A DNA stretch of 64,000 nucleotides from positions 310,001-374,000 of the forward strand of contig NZ_JAHVHU010000006.1 of assembly GCF_019802045.1 (NCBI RefSeq), written 5' to 3'. Each line of letters starts with the position of its first letter. The first letter of the stretch is position 1. The DNA comes from Membranihabitans marinus (GTDB taxonomy: Bacteria > Bacteroidota > Bacteroidia > Chitinophagales > Saprospiraceae). Of this stretch, positions 28,601 through 37,421 are shown in pieces. A program made the position numbers and the translations under genes. The notes under the pieces are model-generated. The model saw only the letters and a list, made by a program, of their open reading frames with translations. It had not been told where the DNA came from and did not search any database.

Positions 28601-28758
28601 GATTTTACACAAGTTAATTGATCAAATAATAATATTACCGTAGTATGAACGCAGGTTGTTCCTGGATTCGTGTATGCGATTTGTAAAAAAGATGAGGGAA
28701 TCCTTCAAAAGATTCATCACTTCTTATTGGGGGTTACTTAAAATGGTGCGTAAAATGA

Positions 28759-29994
28759 TTAGTACTGATCATTTAATGACCGACCTTGAAACGTCAAGGC
28801 ACATCTAAACCCGATGTACGATGTCGTCGTATCCTGGTACTGCCAATCCCGTACGCCCGTCCGTAAAAAATATCCGACGTCTTTCCAGGACCCACCACGA
28901 ATCACCTTTCTTTTGAAAGCATCGGGATCTGTATCCTCAGCGTCGTATTTAAAGTCAGGATTCAGATCATGAAGAAAAGCATAACTGTTCTCATGATACG
29001 CTGAACTTGTCCATTCCGACACGTTTCCAGCCATATTATACAGACCGAAATCGTTCGGATCATATTTATCGACTTCGACCGTCCACTGTCCGCCATCTTC
29101 CGGATAGTTACCACGTCCAGGTTTGAAGTTGGCCAATAAGCATCCCTTCGCGTTCCGGAGGCTGTAAGCTCCCCAGGGATAAGGCACTAATTCATGTCCT
29201 CCCCGGGCAGCGTATTCCCATTCCGCTTCCGTGGGTAGACGGAAACCATCGCTACCAAGTTGTTCTTCTTTGTTTTTATTCCAGATCGAAGTTCGCCAAT
29301 CACAAAATGCCTGCGCCTGATGCCAGTTGACCCCCACGACCGGGTAATTATCATAAGCCACATGTGAGAAATAATTCCGGGACATTGGTTCATTAAAGGA
29401 ATAGGCAAAATCCCGTATCCACGCTAATGTATCCGGATACACATTGATCTGAAATTTTTCTATAAAATCACTCCGAGGCGATTTTCCCCGATCCATTGCA
29501 GCTTCTTTGAGATTGTATCGCTCCCACTGGTAGTTTAATTTTCGAACATCGAGTTCTCGTTTGCCATTGACCTGATCATTCCCCTGGTAAAACAATTCAT
29601 CCAGCGCTTCGTCTGAATAATCCAACTCAAACTCCCAGTCAATCTTTTCATTCCCATAATCATCGGTGTATACATCCCCCATAATCACGTGGGCTATACT
29701 ATCTTTGACCCAGTTTACAAACTGGCGGTATTCGTTATTGGAAATCTCCGTGTCATCCATGTAGAATCCCTGAATCGAAATCGCCCGAGGCCGAGCGGTA
29801 TAACTATAACTAATATCCTGATCACTGGGTCCCATGGTAAACCGGCCGGAAGGGATATAAACCATCCCGTAGGGATTGATATCATTTTTCCACTGCGGTC
29901 TGTTCTGCACGCCAACCAAATCACCCGTATTCGTATTGCGACCACACGAGGTCAAAAACAGCAGAGCCAATCCAAAAAGCACTACCCCCGACAT
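28759..29994 (-). CDS. gldK: Type IX secretion lipoprotein GldK/PorK
   Basis: 411 residues from ATG 29994. That start gives a proper lipoprotein signal (MSGVVLFGLALLFLTSCGRN) with lipobox LTSC; an open frame extends 61 codons further upstream but would bury the signal. The formylglycine-generating-enzyme-like fold follows, with GFYMDDTEISNNEYRQFV, PTEAEWEYAARGG, YNMAGNVSEWTSSAY and IRGGSWKD. GldK is the outer-membrane lipoprotein of the T9SS ring. Order porP-gldK-gldL-gldM-gldN is the standard Bacteroidota arrangement. Confidence 0.95.
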   Translation of the reverse strand: MSGVVLFGLALLFLTSCGRNTNTGDLVGVQNRPQWKNDINPYGMVYIPSGRFTMGPSDQDISYSYTARPRAISIQGFYMDDTEISNNEYRQFVNWVKDSIAHVIMGDVYTDDYGNEKIDWEFELDYSDEALDELFYQGNDQVNGKRELDVRKLNYQWERYNLKEAAMDRGKSPRSDFIEKFQINVYPDTLAWIRDFAYSFNEPMSRNYFSHVAYDNYPVVGVNWHQAQAFCDWRTSIWNKNKEEQLGSDGFRLPTEAEWEYAARGGHELVPYPWGAYSLRNAKGCLLANFKPGRGNYPEDGGQWTVEVDKYDPNDFGLYNMAGNVSEWTSSAYHENSYAFLHDLNPDFKYDAEDTDPDAFKRKVIRGGSWKDVGYFLRTGVRDWQYQDTTTSYIGFRCALTFQGRSLNDQY

Positions 29995-30272
29995 GTTCTC
30001 CCGAAGCCTGGCAATCCTACCGCCCGGGTTGGACCAGTCATGAGATAACCCGTTTTTAGATCCGGGAACATGTTGTATGTTATACCGGGTAGAAAATAGT
30101 AAGCTGTAAAATCGTTTTATCATTCCTGTGATATATTTTTTCATTAGTTCCTGCAAATATAATTCCACTTCTGACATATCGAAACTTCACATCGAGTTTA
30201 AATACTCAAAACTTCTTCTTAACGCAACCACATCGCACTTTATTTTCAGGCTTTTTTTAATATTCAGATATT

Positions 30273-31247
30273 TTATTCAATGAATCTGGGATTGTAGATC
30301 ACTTTTTCTCTTTTTACTTTGAACAAGGGGTCTTGGAGTACGTAGCGCAAACTTATTTCATGGCTGTTATCATGTACCTTTCTTAAGGCAGAAAGTCCCA
30401 GATCAAACGAATAATACACATAGGTATTCTCTGCAAACTGGTATCCCGCCTGAATAATTAACGCATCGATGGATGAACTATTGTATCCCCTAAAGTACAT
30501 TCCACCCTTTAACACTCCCAAATAATCCACCCCTGCACCCACTTCCGTTTGTGTAAATCTTCCATTGGTTTTTACGATGATCGATGGAACAAGTAAATAG
30601 GCATCATTGATCGCATAAAAATAACTGCCTTGGAATACATAGCTTCTGTACTGGACACCCTCCAAGTCACTACCTGCTCCTGAAACAATGTAGGAAAATG
30701 GCGTCACATTTTGACTACTCAGTCCCAATTCAAAATAGGGCGAACTAAAATAAATTCCCACATCCAGTCGGGGTGCTATCCCCGATATTTTTTGTTCTGA
30801 AAGCAAGGGGTCATTGTGACTGATGACGCCCACACCATATTCGCCATCCGGCGCACGCCAGTCCGTTCCAAAAAAAGACTTCCGATCCATTCCGGCAGCG
30901 ATCCCTACTGACAACACCCCGAAAGGTAACTCCTGGAGATAACTGTAAGTGGCCAGAAAATTTTGGCTTTTTATACGTCCTATTTGATCTGCCCAGAACT
31001 GGATACCGACTGCACTATTGATCAGATCGATCGGGGTATAAGCAGAAAGCATCTGCGTCTGAGGCTGACCATCAATACCCTGCCACTGTGATCGCAGATG
31101 TGCCGTAATCTGCGTAGCTCCTGAAACACCCCCGAAGGCCGGGTTGTACTCATACCTGTCCCAGTGCCCGGAGGACATCTGCGGAAGATTCTGGCCCTCC
31201 AGAAACATCGGCAGCAACAAATACAGCAGTATTACATAGTTCTTCAA
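30273..31247 (-). CDS. PorP/SprF-family type IX secretion outer-membrane protein
   Basis: 324 residues with a signal peptide (MKNYVILLYLLLPMFLEGQ). Family hallmarks are YNPAFGGVSGATQITAHLRS, QWQGIDGQPQTQMLSAYTPI and the late GLSALRKVHDNSHEISLRY. It is a predicted outer-membrane barrel; PorP helps anchor or translocate T9SS cargo, and SprF serves SprB. The start codon is TTG (31247), needed for the signal peptide. It is first in the gld operon, which identifies it as the core-linked copy; a paralogue lies at 58953-59891. Confidence 0.93.
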   Translation of the reverse strand: MKNYVILLYLLLPMFLEGQNLPQMSSGHWDRYEYNPAFGGVSGATQITAHLRSQWQGIDGQPQTQMLSAYTPIDLINSAVGIQFWADQIGRIKSQNFLATYSYLQELPFGVLSVGIAAGMDRKSFFGTDWRAPDGEYGVGVISHNDPLLSEQKISGIAPRLDVGIYFSSPYFELGLSSQNVTPFSYIVSGAGSDLEGVQYRSYVFQGSYFYAINDAYLLVPSIIVKTNGRFTQTEVGAGVDYLGVLKGGMYFRGYNSSSIDALIIQAGYQFAENTYVYYSFDLGLSALRKVHDNSHEISLRYVLQDPLFKVKREKVIYNPRFIE

Positions 31248-31301
31248 AGCTTATATTTAAACCCGAGCTACAAGATGCGAAAATTTGTACACTTTCTAAA
31301 A

Positions 31302-32075
31302 TCATGTTTCAATCACTAACCCATCATAGGCCAATTTAACATTCGCAGGCAGCGTTTTATTGACCTTCGCATGCAAACCCATGTGATGACTAATGTGGGT
31401 CAGGTAAGCTTTCGATGGTTTCACTGATTCGATCAACGCCAGCGCTTCTTTCAGGTTCAGATGGGAATGATGCGAGCGATGATGCAATGCATTAACAACC
31501 AATACATCCACCCCGCCAATAAACTCAATCACCGCAGGATCCAGTGTTTTAACATCGGTCAGATACACCAAATTGCCAAAAGAATACCCCAGTATATCGA
31601 GTTGACCATGTTTCACCGGCAACGTTGTAGCAGACACATCACCGATCTTAATGAACTCCCAGGGTTCTATACTTTTCAATACCACTGAAGGGGAACCAGG
31701 ATACTTTTTTGACGCAAAAACATATGAGAAACGTCCTTTAATATCCGCCAACACCCGTGGCAGGCCATATAGAGGATATTCATTCTTGTAAGCAAAATTT
31801 ATGGGACGGATATCATCCAATCCGGCAATGTGATCATTGTGCTCATGGGTCATCAGCGTTCCATCCAGCTGATTGACTTGATAACGAAGCATCTGTTGGC
31901 GAAAATCCGGTCCGATATCCACGGTTAAAGCTGTCTTTTGCGACTGAATCAAGAGCGAAGTCCGCAGCCGTTTATCCATCTTATTATCAGATTGACAGAC
32001 CTCACATGTACACCCAATCACAGGTATTCCCTGAGAAGTTCCTGTACCCAATATGGTCGCTTTGATCTTACTCAT
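31302..32075 (-). CDS. PhnP-like MBL-fold phosphodiesterase
   Basis: 257 residues. It begins ILGTGTSQGIPVIGCTCEVC, the PhnP-type opening with an extra Cys-based metal site, and has the MBL motif HEHNDH at 77-82. PhnP enzymes hydrolyse 5-phosphoribosyl 1,2-cyclic phosphate, but Bacteroidota homologues lack the rest of the phosphonate pathway and are not assigned. Cytosolic. Its start overlaps the end of the upstream 93-residue gene by 8 nt. Confidence 0.88.
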   Translation of the reverse strand: MSKIKATILGTGTSQGIPVIGCTCEVCQSDNKMDKRLRTSLLIQSQKTALTVDIGPDFRQQMLRYQVNQLDGTLMTHEHNDHIAGLDDIRPINFAYKNEYPLYGLPRVLADIKGRFSYVFASKKYPGSPSVVLKSIEPWEFIKIGDVSATTLPVKHGQLDILGYSFGNLVYLTDVKTLDPAVIEFIGGVDVLVVNALHHRSHHSHLNLKEALALIESVKPSKAYLTHISHHMGLHAKVNKTLPANVKLAYDGLVIET

Positions 32076-32349
32076 TAATTTCAGCGGACTTTCGGTACAG
32101 CTGTTTTAAATAGTCCATCGATTTTTTGGATAAAGGCGGGTCATTCTCGTCAGGCACCTGATCCAGGATATCAAGCAAAACTTCCACGCGTCCGGTGGTG
32201 TCAAAAAATTTATTAACCACGATGACTTTATTTTCGCGAATCAGACAATACCCGGAATTAAACTGGCCTTTGCCATAACGGATCTTGTATTCCAATTCAT
32301 CAAATATTTCTTCGAGCCGCTTAAGCTGATATTTTGTATAATTAGCCAT
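32068..32349 (-). CDS. Conserved hypothetical protein
   Basis: 93 residues from ATG 32349 (MANYTKYQLKRLEEIFDELE). The middle, YKIRYGKGQFNSGYCLIREN followed by KVIVVNKFFDTTGRVEVLL, looks like a small alpha/beta domain I have seen conserved in Bacteroidota but cannot name. It overlaps the PhnP-like gene by 8 nt and is probably translated with it. Function unknown. Confidence 0.75.
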   Translation of the reverse strand: MANYTKYQLKRLEEIFDELEYKIRYGKGQFNSGYCLIRENKVIVVNKFFDTTGRVEVLLDILDQVPDENDPPLSKKSMDYLKQLYRKSAEINE

Positions 32350-32393
32350 TTTCTGTAGTGATTCAGATCGTCTTTGCAAATTTAATCTTTTAT

Positions 32394-33566
32394 TTAATAA
32401 GCCGGCAAACCGGTCACATCGTGTCCTGTAATCAACAGATGTATATCATGCGTCCCTTCATAGGTTATTACGGTCTCAAGATTGACCATATGCCGCATCA
32501 CCGGATAGTCGTTTGTAATGCCCATTGCACCCAGAATCTGCCGAGCTTCCCGGGCTACCTTCAGCGCCATTTCAACGTGAGCTCGTTTGGCCATTGATAT
32601 TTGAGCACTGGTCACTGCACCCTGGTCAGCGAGTTTCCCCAACCGAAAGGCCATCAACTGCGCCTGTGAAATAGTCGTAATCATCTCGGCCAGTTTTTTC
32701 TGCGTCAGTTGAAAAGAAGCAATGGGTTTATTAAACTGATGTCGCTCTATGGCATAGGACAATGCGGTGTGATAACAATCCATAGCCGCACCAATAGCAC
32801 CCCAGGCGATTCCATAGCGGGCCTTATTCAGGCACTTAAAGGCATAGCCTAAACCTGTTGCTTTCGGCAGCAAATCGTCGACAGATATCAGCACCTCATC
32901 CATATATATGGTACCGGTAACTGAAGCGCGTAGGGACCATTTTCCCGAAATGGTTTCTACTTTCACCCCCTCTTTTTTAAGATCCAAAAGCACGCCCTGA
33001 ACCTTCCCATCTTCCTTTTTGGCCCATATCACTGCGACATCAGCCACAGGCGCATTTGTGATCCACATTTTACTTCCCGACAACTTATATCCGCCAGCTA
33101 CCTTTTGAAGTCTGGTTTCCATGCTTCCTGGATCACTGCCGTGGCCGGGTTCGGTCAAGCCAAAGCAACCGATCCAATCACCGCGTCCCAGCCTGGGGAG
33201 ATATTTTTCCTTCTGTTCCGTGCTGCCAAATGAAGCAATGGGATACATAACCAGGGAACCTTGCACCGATGCCATCGACCGGATGGCAGTATCACCCCGT
33301 TCCAACTCCCGCATCAACACGCCATACGCAGTTTCAGACAGTCCCTGCCCACCGTCTTCCGCTGGGAGTGCCGGCCCAAAACACCCCAACGCACCGAGCT
33401 CAGAAAACCACGTTGGATCAAAAGTAGCTTCCATGGCATGGGTCTCGATTACAGGCGACACGACCGAATCAACCCAACTTCGAACAGCATCCCGTGCCAT
33501 CTGAACCTCTTCGGGCAACGTGTCGTCCAGATCAAAATAATCGTGGTATTTAAAGGGATATGACAT
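32394..33566 (-). CDS. Acyl-CoA dehydrogenase, glutaryl-CoA dehydrogenase-like
   Basis: 390 residues from ATG 33566 (SYPFKYHDYFDLDDTLPEE); the frame is open further upstream but that start matches the family. FAD-binding signatures GCFGLTEPGHGSDPGSM and MWITNAPVADVAVIWAK are present. The catalytic Glu lies in TYEGTHDIH near the end, the position used by glutaryl-CoA and isovaleryl/short-chain types; the ending HLLITGHDVTGLPAY matches the glutaryl-CoA branch. It would act in lysine/tryptophan catabolism. Divergent from folB with 74 nt between starts. Confidence 0.88.
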   Translation of the reverse strand: MSYPFKYHDYFDLDDTLPEEVQMARDAVRSWVDSVVSPVIETHAMEATFDPTWFSELGALGCFGPALPAEDGGQGLSETAYGVLMRELERGDTAIRSMASVQGSLVMYPIASFGSTEQKEKYLPRLGRGDWIGCFGLTEPGHGSDPGSMETRLQKVAGGYKLSGSKMWITNAPVADVAVIWAKKEDGKVQGVLLDLKKEGVKVETISGKWSLRASVTGTIYMDEVLISVDDLLPKATGLGYAFKCLNKARYGIAWGAIGAAMDCYHTALSYAIERHQFNKPIASFQLTQKKLAEMITTISQAQLMAFRLGKLADQGAVTSAQISMAKRAHVEMALKVAREARQILGAMGITNDYPVMRHMVNLETVITYEGTHDIHLLITGHDVTGLPAY

Positions 33567-33640
33567 AACTTTTCTGCATTTTGCGTCACTTAATACATGG
33601 ATTAGCATCAAAATATAGGGACTTAAAGCGAATATATCCA

Positions 33641-33994
33641 ATGAAAAGTAAAATAATTATCCAAGGAATGCACTTCAAAGCCCATCATGGTTATTATCTG
33701 GAAGAACGTAAAATCGGAGGTCAGTACAGCATTGACATGGAAATCGAATACGACATTCAGAAAGCAGCCCAACATGACAACCTGGAGGACACAATCAATT
33801 ATGAGAAAATCTATGCGATATGCAAATCAGAAATGGCCATCAGCCAAAAACTGATCGAAACAGTGGGTTTGAATCTGGTGGAAAAAGTACGTGCAGAGTT
33901 TCCGGAAGTGCTCCATCTCATATTAACCATTCATAAGTTAAATCCACCCCTCGATGGTTTGGTCGACCGGGCCAGTGTCCGGATAGAAGTGTGA
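33641..33994 (+). CDS. folB: Dihydroneopterin aldolase
   Basis: 117 residues from ATG 33641. The family start KIIIQGMHFKAHHGYYLEER, the internal DTINYEKIYAI and the late PPLDGLVDRASVRIEV are all typical; the enzyme is normally about 120 residues. It converts dihydroneopterin to 6-hydroxymethyl-dihydropterin in folate synthesis, working as an octamer in the cytosol. Other folate genes are not adjacent. A 23-bp G-rich tandem repeat begins 5 nt after its stop. Confidence 0.93.
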   Translation: MKSKIIIQGMHFKAHHGYYLEERKIGGQYSIDMEIEYDIQKAAQHDNLEDTINYEKIYAICKSEMAISQKLIETVGLNLVEKVRAEFPEVLHLILTIHKLNPPLDGLVDRASVRIEV

Positions 33995-33998
33995 ATTT

Positions 33999-34108
33999 GG
34001 CTTCCGCCGTTTGGGGTTTGGGGCTTCCGCCGTTTAGGGTTTGGGGCTTTCACCGTTGGTGGTTTGGGGCTTCCGCCGTTTGTGGTTTGTGGTTTGGTAG
34101 ATGTATTG
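33999..34108 (+). repeat. 23-bp G-rich tandem repeat after the folB stop
   Basis: Four copies of GGCTTCCGCCGTTTGGGG followed by TTTGG start at 33999, 34022, 34045 and 34068, then trail off in TTTGTGG units. On the plus strand the runs GGGGTTTGGGG and AGGGTTTGGGG give several closely spaced G-tracts, so the transcript end of folB could form a G-quadruplex. No coding frame is plausible. Confidence 0.85.
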
Positions 34109-34255
34109 GGTACGTAGTTTACGAACTTGAACGGGAGTAGGGAGTATCCGCAACCATCTTTTTTTTGCAAAATTCATACGGGTATGATTCTACCTCGATG
34201 TTCTGTGGCCCGTTTTCTGCGATAAGTGAGCACAATATTTGAATTTATGCACTAC

Positions 34256-34326
34256 TGACCCCAGCGCGGGTCAAATTATGTTAGATAGATATGGTATATC
34301 CATGCGGTTCGACCTCGGAGAGGTCG
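34256..34326. repeat. Two short palindromes of the GACC/GGTC type in a 390-nt spacer
   Basis: The spacer 34109-34500 has no gene I can support. It contains TGACCC-CAGCGC-GGGTCA (34256-34273) and the perfect CGACCTC-GGA-GAGGTCG (34310-34326). Related sequences occur at 42669-42683 and 52934-52948, so this is a small family of palindromic intergenic repeats. Confidence 0.65.
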
Positions 34327-34500
34327 CAATGTAGAAAGAGACCGGTCGGTGTTTTTATGTTTAATTATTTGAGCATAGTAGCACGTGGTGCAAATTTATA
34401 TCGATCCAGATTGGCGGTTATTTATTCGATGCCTTTCGCAATAAAGTGAAAAACGTTCTCCTTGGTCACTAAGGACCAATGCCCAACTAACGACTACTAT

Positions 34501-34857
34501 TTACGCTGAGAACGACGTTCCACAACCGCACGTATCATCGGCGTTGGGATTGTTAAACGAAAATCCGCGGTTATTCAGATCTTGCTCAAAGTCAATTTCA
34601 ATGCCCAACAAATAAATCGCATGGGTCTTGTCAATCAATACTTTAAGGCCTTGAATTTCATATTCCTGGTCAGCTTCCTTTTTATCATCAAAGCCAAGGA
34701 TGTATGAGTAGCCGCTGCAGCCACCTCCTTTGACGCCAATACGCAGACCATAATCCGCCGGGATGTTCTCACTCTGCCGGATATTCATCAATTCCTTTAC
34801 GGCTCCTTCCGTCAAGTTGATTGGCTGTTGCGCTGTTTGTGTTTTTATCTCGGACAT
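34501..34857 (-). CDS. A-type Fe-S cluster assembly protein (IscA/ErpA/SufA-like)
   Basis: 118 residues with the three family cysteines: Cys47 in GGGCSGYSY and Cys110/Cys112 in DTCGCGTSFSA. The context RGFSFNNPNA before the CGC pair is standard. A-type proteins carry iron or [4Fe-4S] clusters to apoproteins in the cytosol. Which of the three names applies cannot be decided; no isc/suf genes are adjacent. Confidence 0.93.
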   Translation of the reverse strand: MSEIKTQTAQQPINLTEGAVKELMNIRQSENIPADYGLRIGVKGGGCSGYSYILGFDDKKEADQEYEIQGLKVLIDKTHAIYLLGIEIDFEQDLNNRGFSFNNPNADDTCGCGTSFSA

Positions 34858-34938
34858 TCGTTCTGTTTATCTTGTTGAATCAATATAAATTTCAGACTTT
34901 TACAACACAAAATAGAAAAGAAAAGTTTAACTTTCCCT

Positions 34939-35472
34939 ATGATCAATGACTACATTATTATCCTGGTTGTTTCAGTACTGGTGATTTTCACTTTATTTGG
35001 TCTCTGGTTCCTATATTACCAGATCAATCAAAAGATAGACCAAGTTACGCAAAGTTTCATCATATCCCAAAAACAGGATCTGTCTAAAGATATTTTACAA
35101 CGAAAACTTCAGGCCTACGAGCGACTGTCTTTGCTTCTGGAGCGGATCCAGTATCCGAATGTCATCCGGCGATGCTATGAGAATGAACTCAATGCCCGAG
35201 AGTTGATTAATCTTATGAAGATCGATATTCAGGCCGAATATGAGCACAACGTCACGCAACAAATCTATGTCTCCGAAAAATTATGGGAAATTATTGAGCT
35301 GACCAAAGAAGATAGTTTATCAACGCTGTCTGAACTAAGCGTAGATATGGAAAGTTATCAATCGGAGCAAGTTTTGATTCACGCTTTGATCGACAAGCTC
35401 AGCCACAAGAAGTACAACCCCATCGACAAAGCATTGCTGGCCATCCGTACCGAAGTAAATACAATCATATAA
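34939..35472 (+). CDS. Membrane-anchored coiled-coil protein, conserved in Bacteroidota
   Basis: 177 residues: one N-terminal transmembrane helix (YIIILVVSVLVIFTLFGLWF) and a helical soluble part with LQRKLQAYERLSLLLERIQY and IQAEYEHNVTQQIYVSEKLW. I associate these phrases with an unnamed Bacteroidota family (possibly DUF7935), without certainty. It precedes the 5'-nucleotidase C-domain gene by 4 nt, suggesting one operon. Confidence 0.75.
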   Translation: MINDYIIILVVSVLVIFTLFGLWFLYYQINQKIDQVTQSFIISQKQDLSKDILQRKLQAYERLSLLLERIQYPNVIRRCYENELNARELINLMKIDIQAEYEHNVTQQIYVSEKLWEIIELTKEDSLSTLSELSVDMESYQSEQVLIHALIDKLSHKKYNPIDKALLAIRTEVNTII

Positions 35473-35476
35473 AACT

Positions 35477-36244
35477 ATGCTCATCCACGAATATCTGACA
35501 AAAAAGGCGCCCATCGTGGCTGTCCTTTTGCTGGCTTTATTCTATAGTTGTCATGCGCCCAGGTATGTCACCTCTGCCGATTACCAGCGGTATGAAATTA
35601 ACGAGGACACACCCACTACTGCAGCCGGTGCTGATATCGCTCAATTAATCACACCGTACAAGACGCAGGTGGATAAAGAGATGAATACTGTAGTCGCCAC
35701 GCTGCCCCAACCTTTAATAAAACAAAAAATAGAATCTACGTTGGGGAACTGGTTGGCGGATGCCATCGCCGATTATGTAGAGAATGAAACCGGACGAAAA
35801 GTCGATCTGGCCATTTGCAACTATGGAGGCATACGGATCCCCATGTTGTCAGCCGGTCCCTTGACCGTGGGAGACTTATATGAGCTAATGCCTTTCGATA
35901 ATTATGTGGTAACCATGGAGCTGACAGGATCCACTCTAAAACAGCTGCTGGAACGAATCAAAGATTATGGCGGATGGCCGGTCAGCGGCACCCTCCGTAT
36001 GGAAGTAAACAATGATCAGATAGAAAAAGCGCTCATCCACCAAGAGCCGCTTTCACCGGACAAGACGTATTTTGTGGCGCTCTCAGATTACCTGGCCAAC
36101 GGTGGAGACCGCCTGGACTTCCTATCGGTACTCCCACATGATAATCTAAATGTATATTACCGGGACGCGCTAATCGAATCGGCCAAAAGGCAAAAAGAAA
36201 TTGTGGCGACCATCGAAGGACGCATTATATTCCAAGACCAATGA
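35477..36244 (+). CDS. 5'-nucleotidase C-terminal domain lipoprotein
   Basis: 255 residues with a lipoprotein signal (VAVLLLALFYSCHAPRYV, lipobox FYSC). The rest is the 5'-nucleotidase C-terminal domain, which holds the substrate: NWLADAIADYVENETG, ICNYGGIRIPMLSAGPLTVG, DLYELMPFDNYVVTMEL and YLANGGDRLDFL. The metal-binding catalytic domain is absent here but is encoded by the next gene, which overlaps by 4 nt (ATGA). In UshA/CD73-type enzymes both domains form one chain with the order reversed. Confidence 0.92.
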   Translation: MLIHEYLTKKAPIVAVLLLALFYSCHAPRYVTSADYQRYEINEDTPTTAAGADIAQLITPYKTQVDKEMNTVVATLPQPLIKQKIESTLGNWLADAIADYVENETGRKVDLAICNYGGIRIPMLSAGPLTVGDLYELMPFDNYVVTMELTGSTLKQLLERIKDYGGWPVSGTLRMEVNNDQIEKALIHQEPLSPDKTYFVALSDYLANGGDRLDFLSVLPHDNLNVYYRDALIESAKRQKEIVATIEGRIIFQDQ

Positions 36245-37161
36245 AAAGACGCACATTCATCCGAAAATCGAGCTTTGGTGGTTTCCTCTTATCCACGGGT
36301 ATTTGGCCGAGGGATCTCCATAGCACTCAGAGCGAACTGGTCAAATTGACGATTTTGCACACCAACGACTGGCATTCCAGAATCGAACCTTTTGCTGATG
36401 ATGGTGGACGGAATGCCAATTTGGGCGGCGCGGTTCGCCGAATGAACCTCATCCAGTCCATCCGTGAAAAAGAAAAAGACCTCCTGCTGCTGGACAGTGG
36501 AGATATCTTTCAGGGCACCCCTTATTTTAATTTTTTCAAAGGGGAACTCGAATTTAAAATCATGAGTCAAATGGGGTATGATTTTGCAACGATCGGAAAT
36601 CACGATTTTGATGTGGGGTTGGAGGGGCTCCACCGTCAGTTACCCCATGCGGACTTTAAGTTTCTTTCTTCGAACTATGATTTCAGCGACACCCTGTTAG
36701 CGGAATCCACCCACCCCCATGCTGTGGTTCGTAAAAATGGAGTGAAAGTAGGGCTCTTTGGGCTGGGCATAGAACTCGAGGGGCTCGTCCCAAAGGAATT
36801 GTATGGTGACACGCGCTACCTGGATCCTCTGTCGACAGCCCGACAAACCGCCTACTACCTCCGCCACGAGCGAAAATGTGATCTGGTCATCTGCCTCTCT
36901 CATTTGGGGTATCGATACAAAAGCTCCAAGATTGACGATCGAAAATTAGCGGCGCGCTCCACCAATATTGACCTGATACTCGGGGGCCACACCCACACTT
37001 TTATGAAAAAACCAGAGGTCATCAAAAACAGAGATGGCAAAGATGTGGTGATCAATCAGGTGGGGTGGGCAGGAATAATGCTTGGCCGGCTTGATCTTTT
37101 CCTGGATCGGCAAAATGGGGAAATATGCTTCGATTGCAAAAATATTGAAATCAGATCTTAA
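36241..37161 (+). CDS. Metallophosphoesterase (5'-nucleotidase catalytic domain), Tat-exported
   Basis: 306 residues. The N-terminus MKRRTFIRKSSFGGFLLSTG is a twin-arginine signal. Metal and catalytic motifs are complete: D43xH45 (HTNDWHSRIEPF), LLDSGD at 84-88, GNHDFD at 119-124 and ILGGHTHTF. The chain stops where UshA-type enzymes continue into the substrate domain, which is instead the preceding gene. The two products probably assemble in the periplasm to dephosphorylate nucleotides. Confidence 0.93.
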   Translation: MKRRTFIRKSSFGGFLLSTGIWPRDLHSTQSELVKLTILHTNDWHSRIEPFADDGGRNANLGGAVRRMNLIQSIREKEKDLLLLDSGDIFQGTPYFNFFKGELEFKIMSQMGYDFATIGNHDFDVGLEGLHRQLPHADFKFLSSNYDFSDTLLAESTHPHAVVRKNGVKVGLFGLGIELEGLVPKELYGDTRYLDPLSTARQTAYYLRHERKCDLVICLSHLGYRYKSSKIDDRKLAARSTNIDLILGGHTHTFMKKPEVIKNRDGKDVVINQVGWAGIMLGRLDLFLDRQNGEICFDCKNIEIRS

Positions 37162-37305
37162 ATAATTCTCTTTTCATCGAAGGTTTCATATATTTAGAAG
37201 CGAATTTTTTAGCACCGCGGTTTATCATCCACATTTGTTCAGAACGCAAAAATTTTGCTCCTGACGACAGGGTGTGCCTTTCAGCGGAATTTTAGATTTT
37301 TTAGT

Positions 37306-37336
37306 CAGATTTCCTCAGAAATCTGGTTTATTTTTT
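37306..37336 (+). terminator. Possible intrinsic terminator after the phosphoesterase gene
   Basis: An 8-bp stem CAGATTTC-CTCA-GAAATCTG (37306-37325) is followed by GTTTATTTTTTG. The stem is AT-rich, and it lies 145 nt after the stop, so the call is tentative. Confidence 0.35.
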
Positions 37337-37358
37337 GAAACTTCGCATCCCCGAAAAA

Positions 37359-37370
37359 AGCCGATCGGCT
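37359..37370. promoter_or_regulatory. 12-bp perfect palindrome upstream of dnaA
   Basis: AGCCGATCGGCT lies 51 nt before the dnaA start, inside the 260-nt leader. A one-mismatch DnaA box (TCATCCACA, about 37225-37233) is also present. Position and symmetry are suggestive of a regulator site; nothing more can be said. Confidence 0.3.
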
Positions 37371-37421
37371 AAAAACCGCGGGACGAGACCTTATTAAATA
37401 ATCAAGCAGCCTAAACGATGA

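Noticed and set aside
29995-30177. Longer N-terminus for GldK
   Set aside because: The extra 61 residues would place the lipoprotein signal inside the chain; the ATG at 29994 gives a normal signal and lipobox.
33567-33641. Longer N-terminus for the acyl-CoA dehydrogenase
   Set aside because: The extension overlaps the folB start and does not resemble the family; the ATG at 33566 fits known starts.
33999-34170. Minus-strand Pro-rich open frame over the 23-bp repeat
   Set aside because: Its apparent repeats (PPNGGS-like) are only the translation of the tandem DNA repeat, with no start signal or homology.
37162-37421. Chromosomal origin (oriC) upstream of dnaA
   Set aside because: Only one imperfect DnaA box and no AT-rich unwinding block with box clusters are visible; dnaA alone does not locate the origin.
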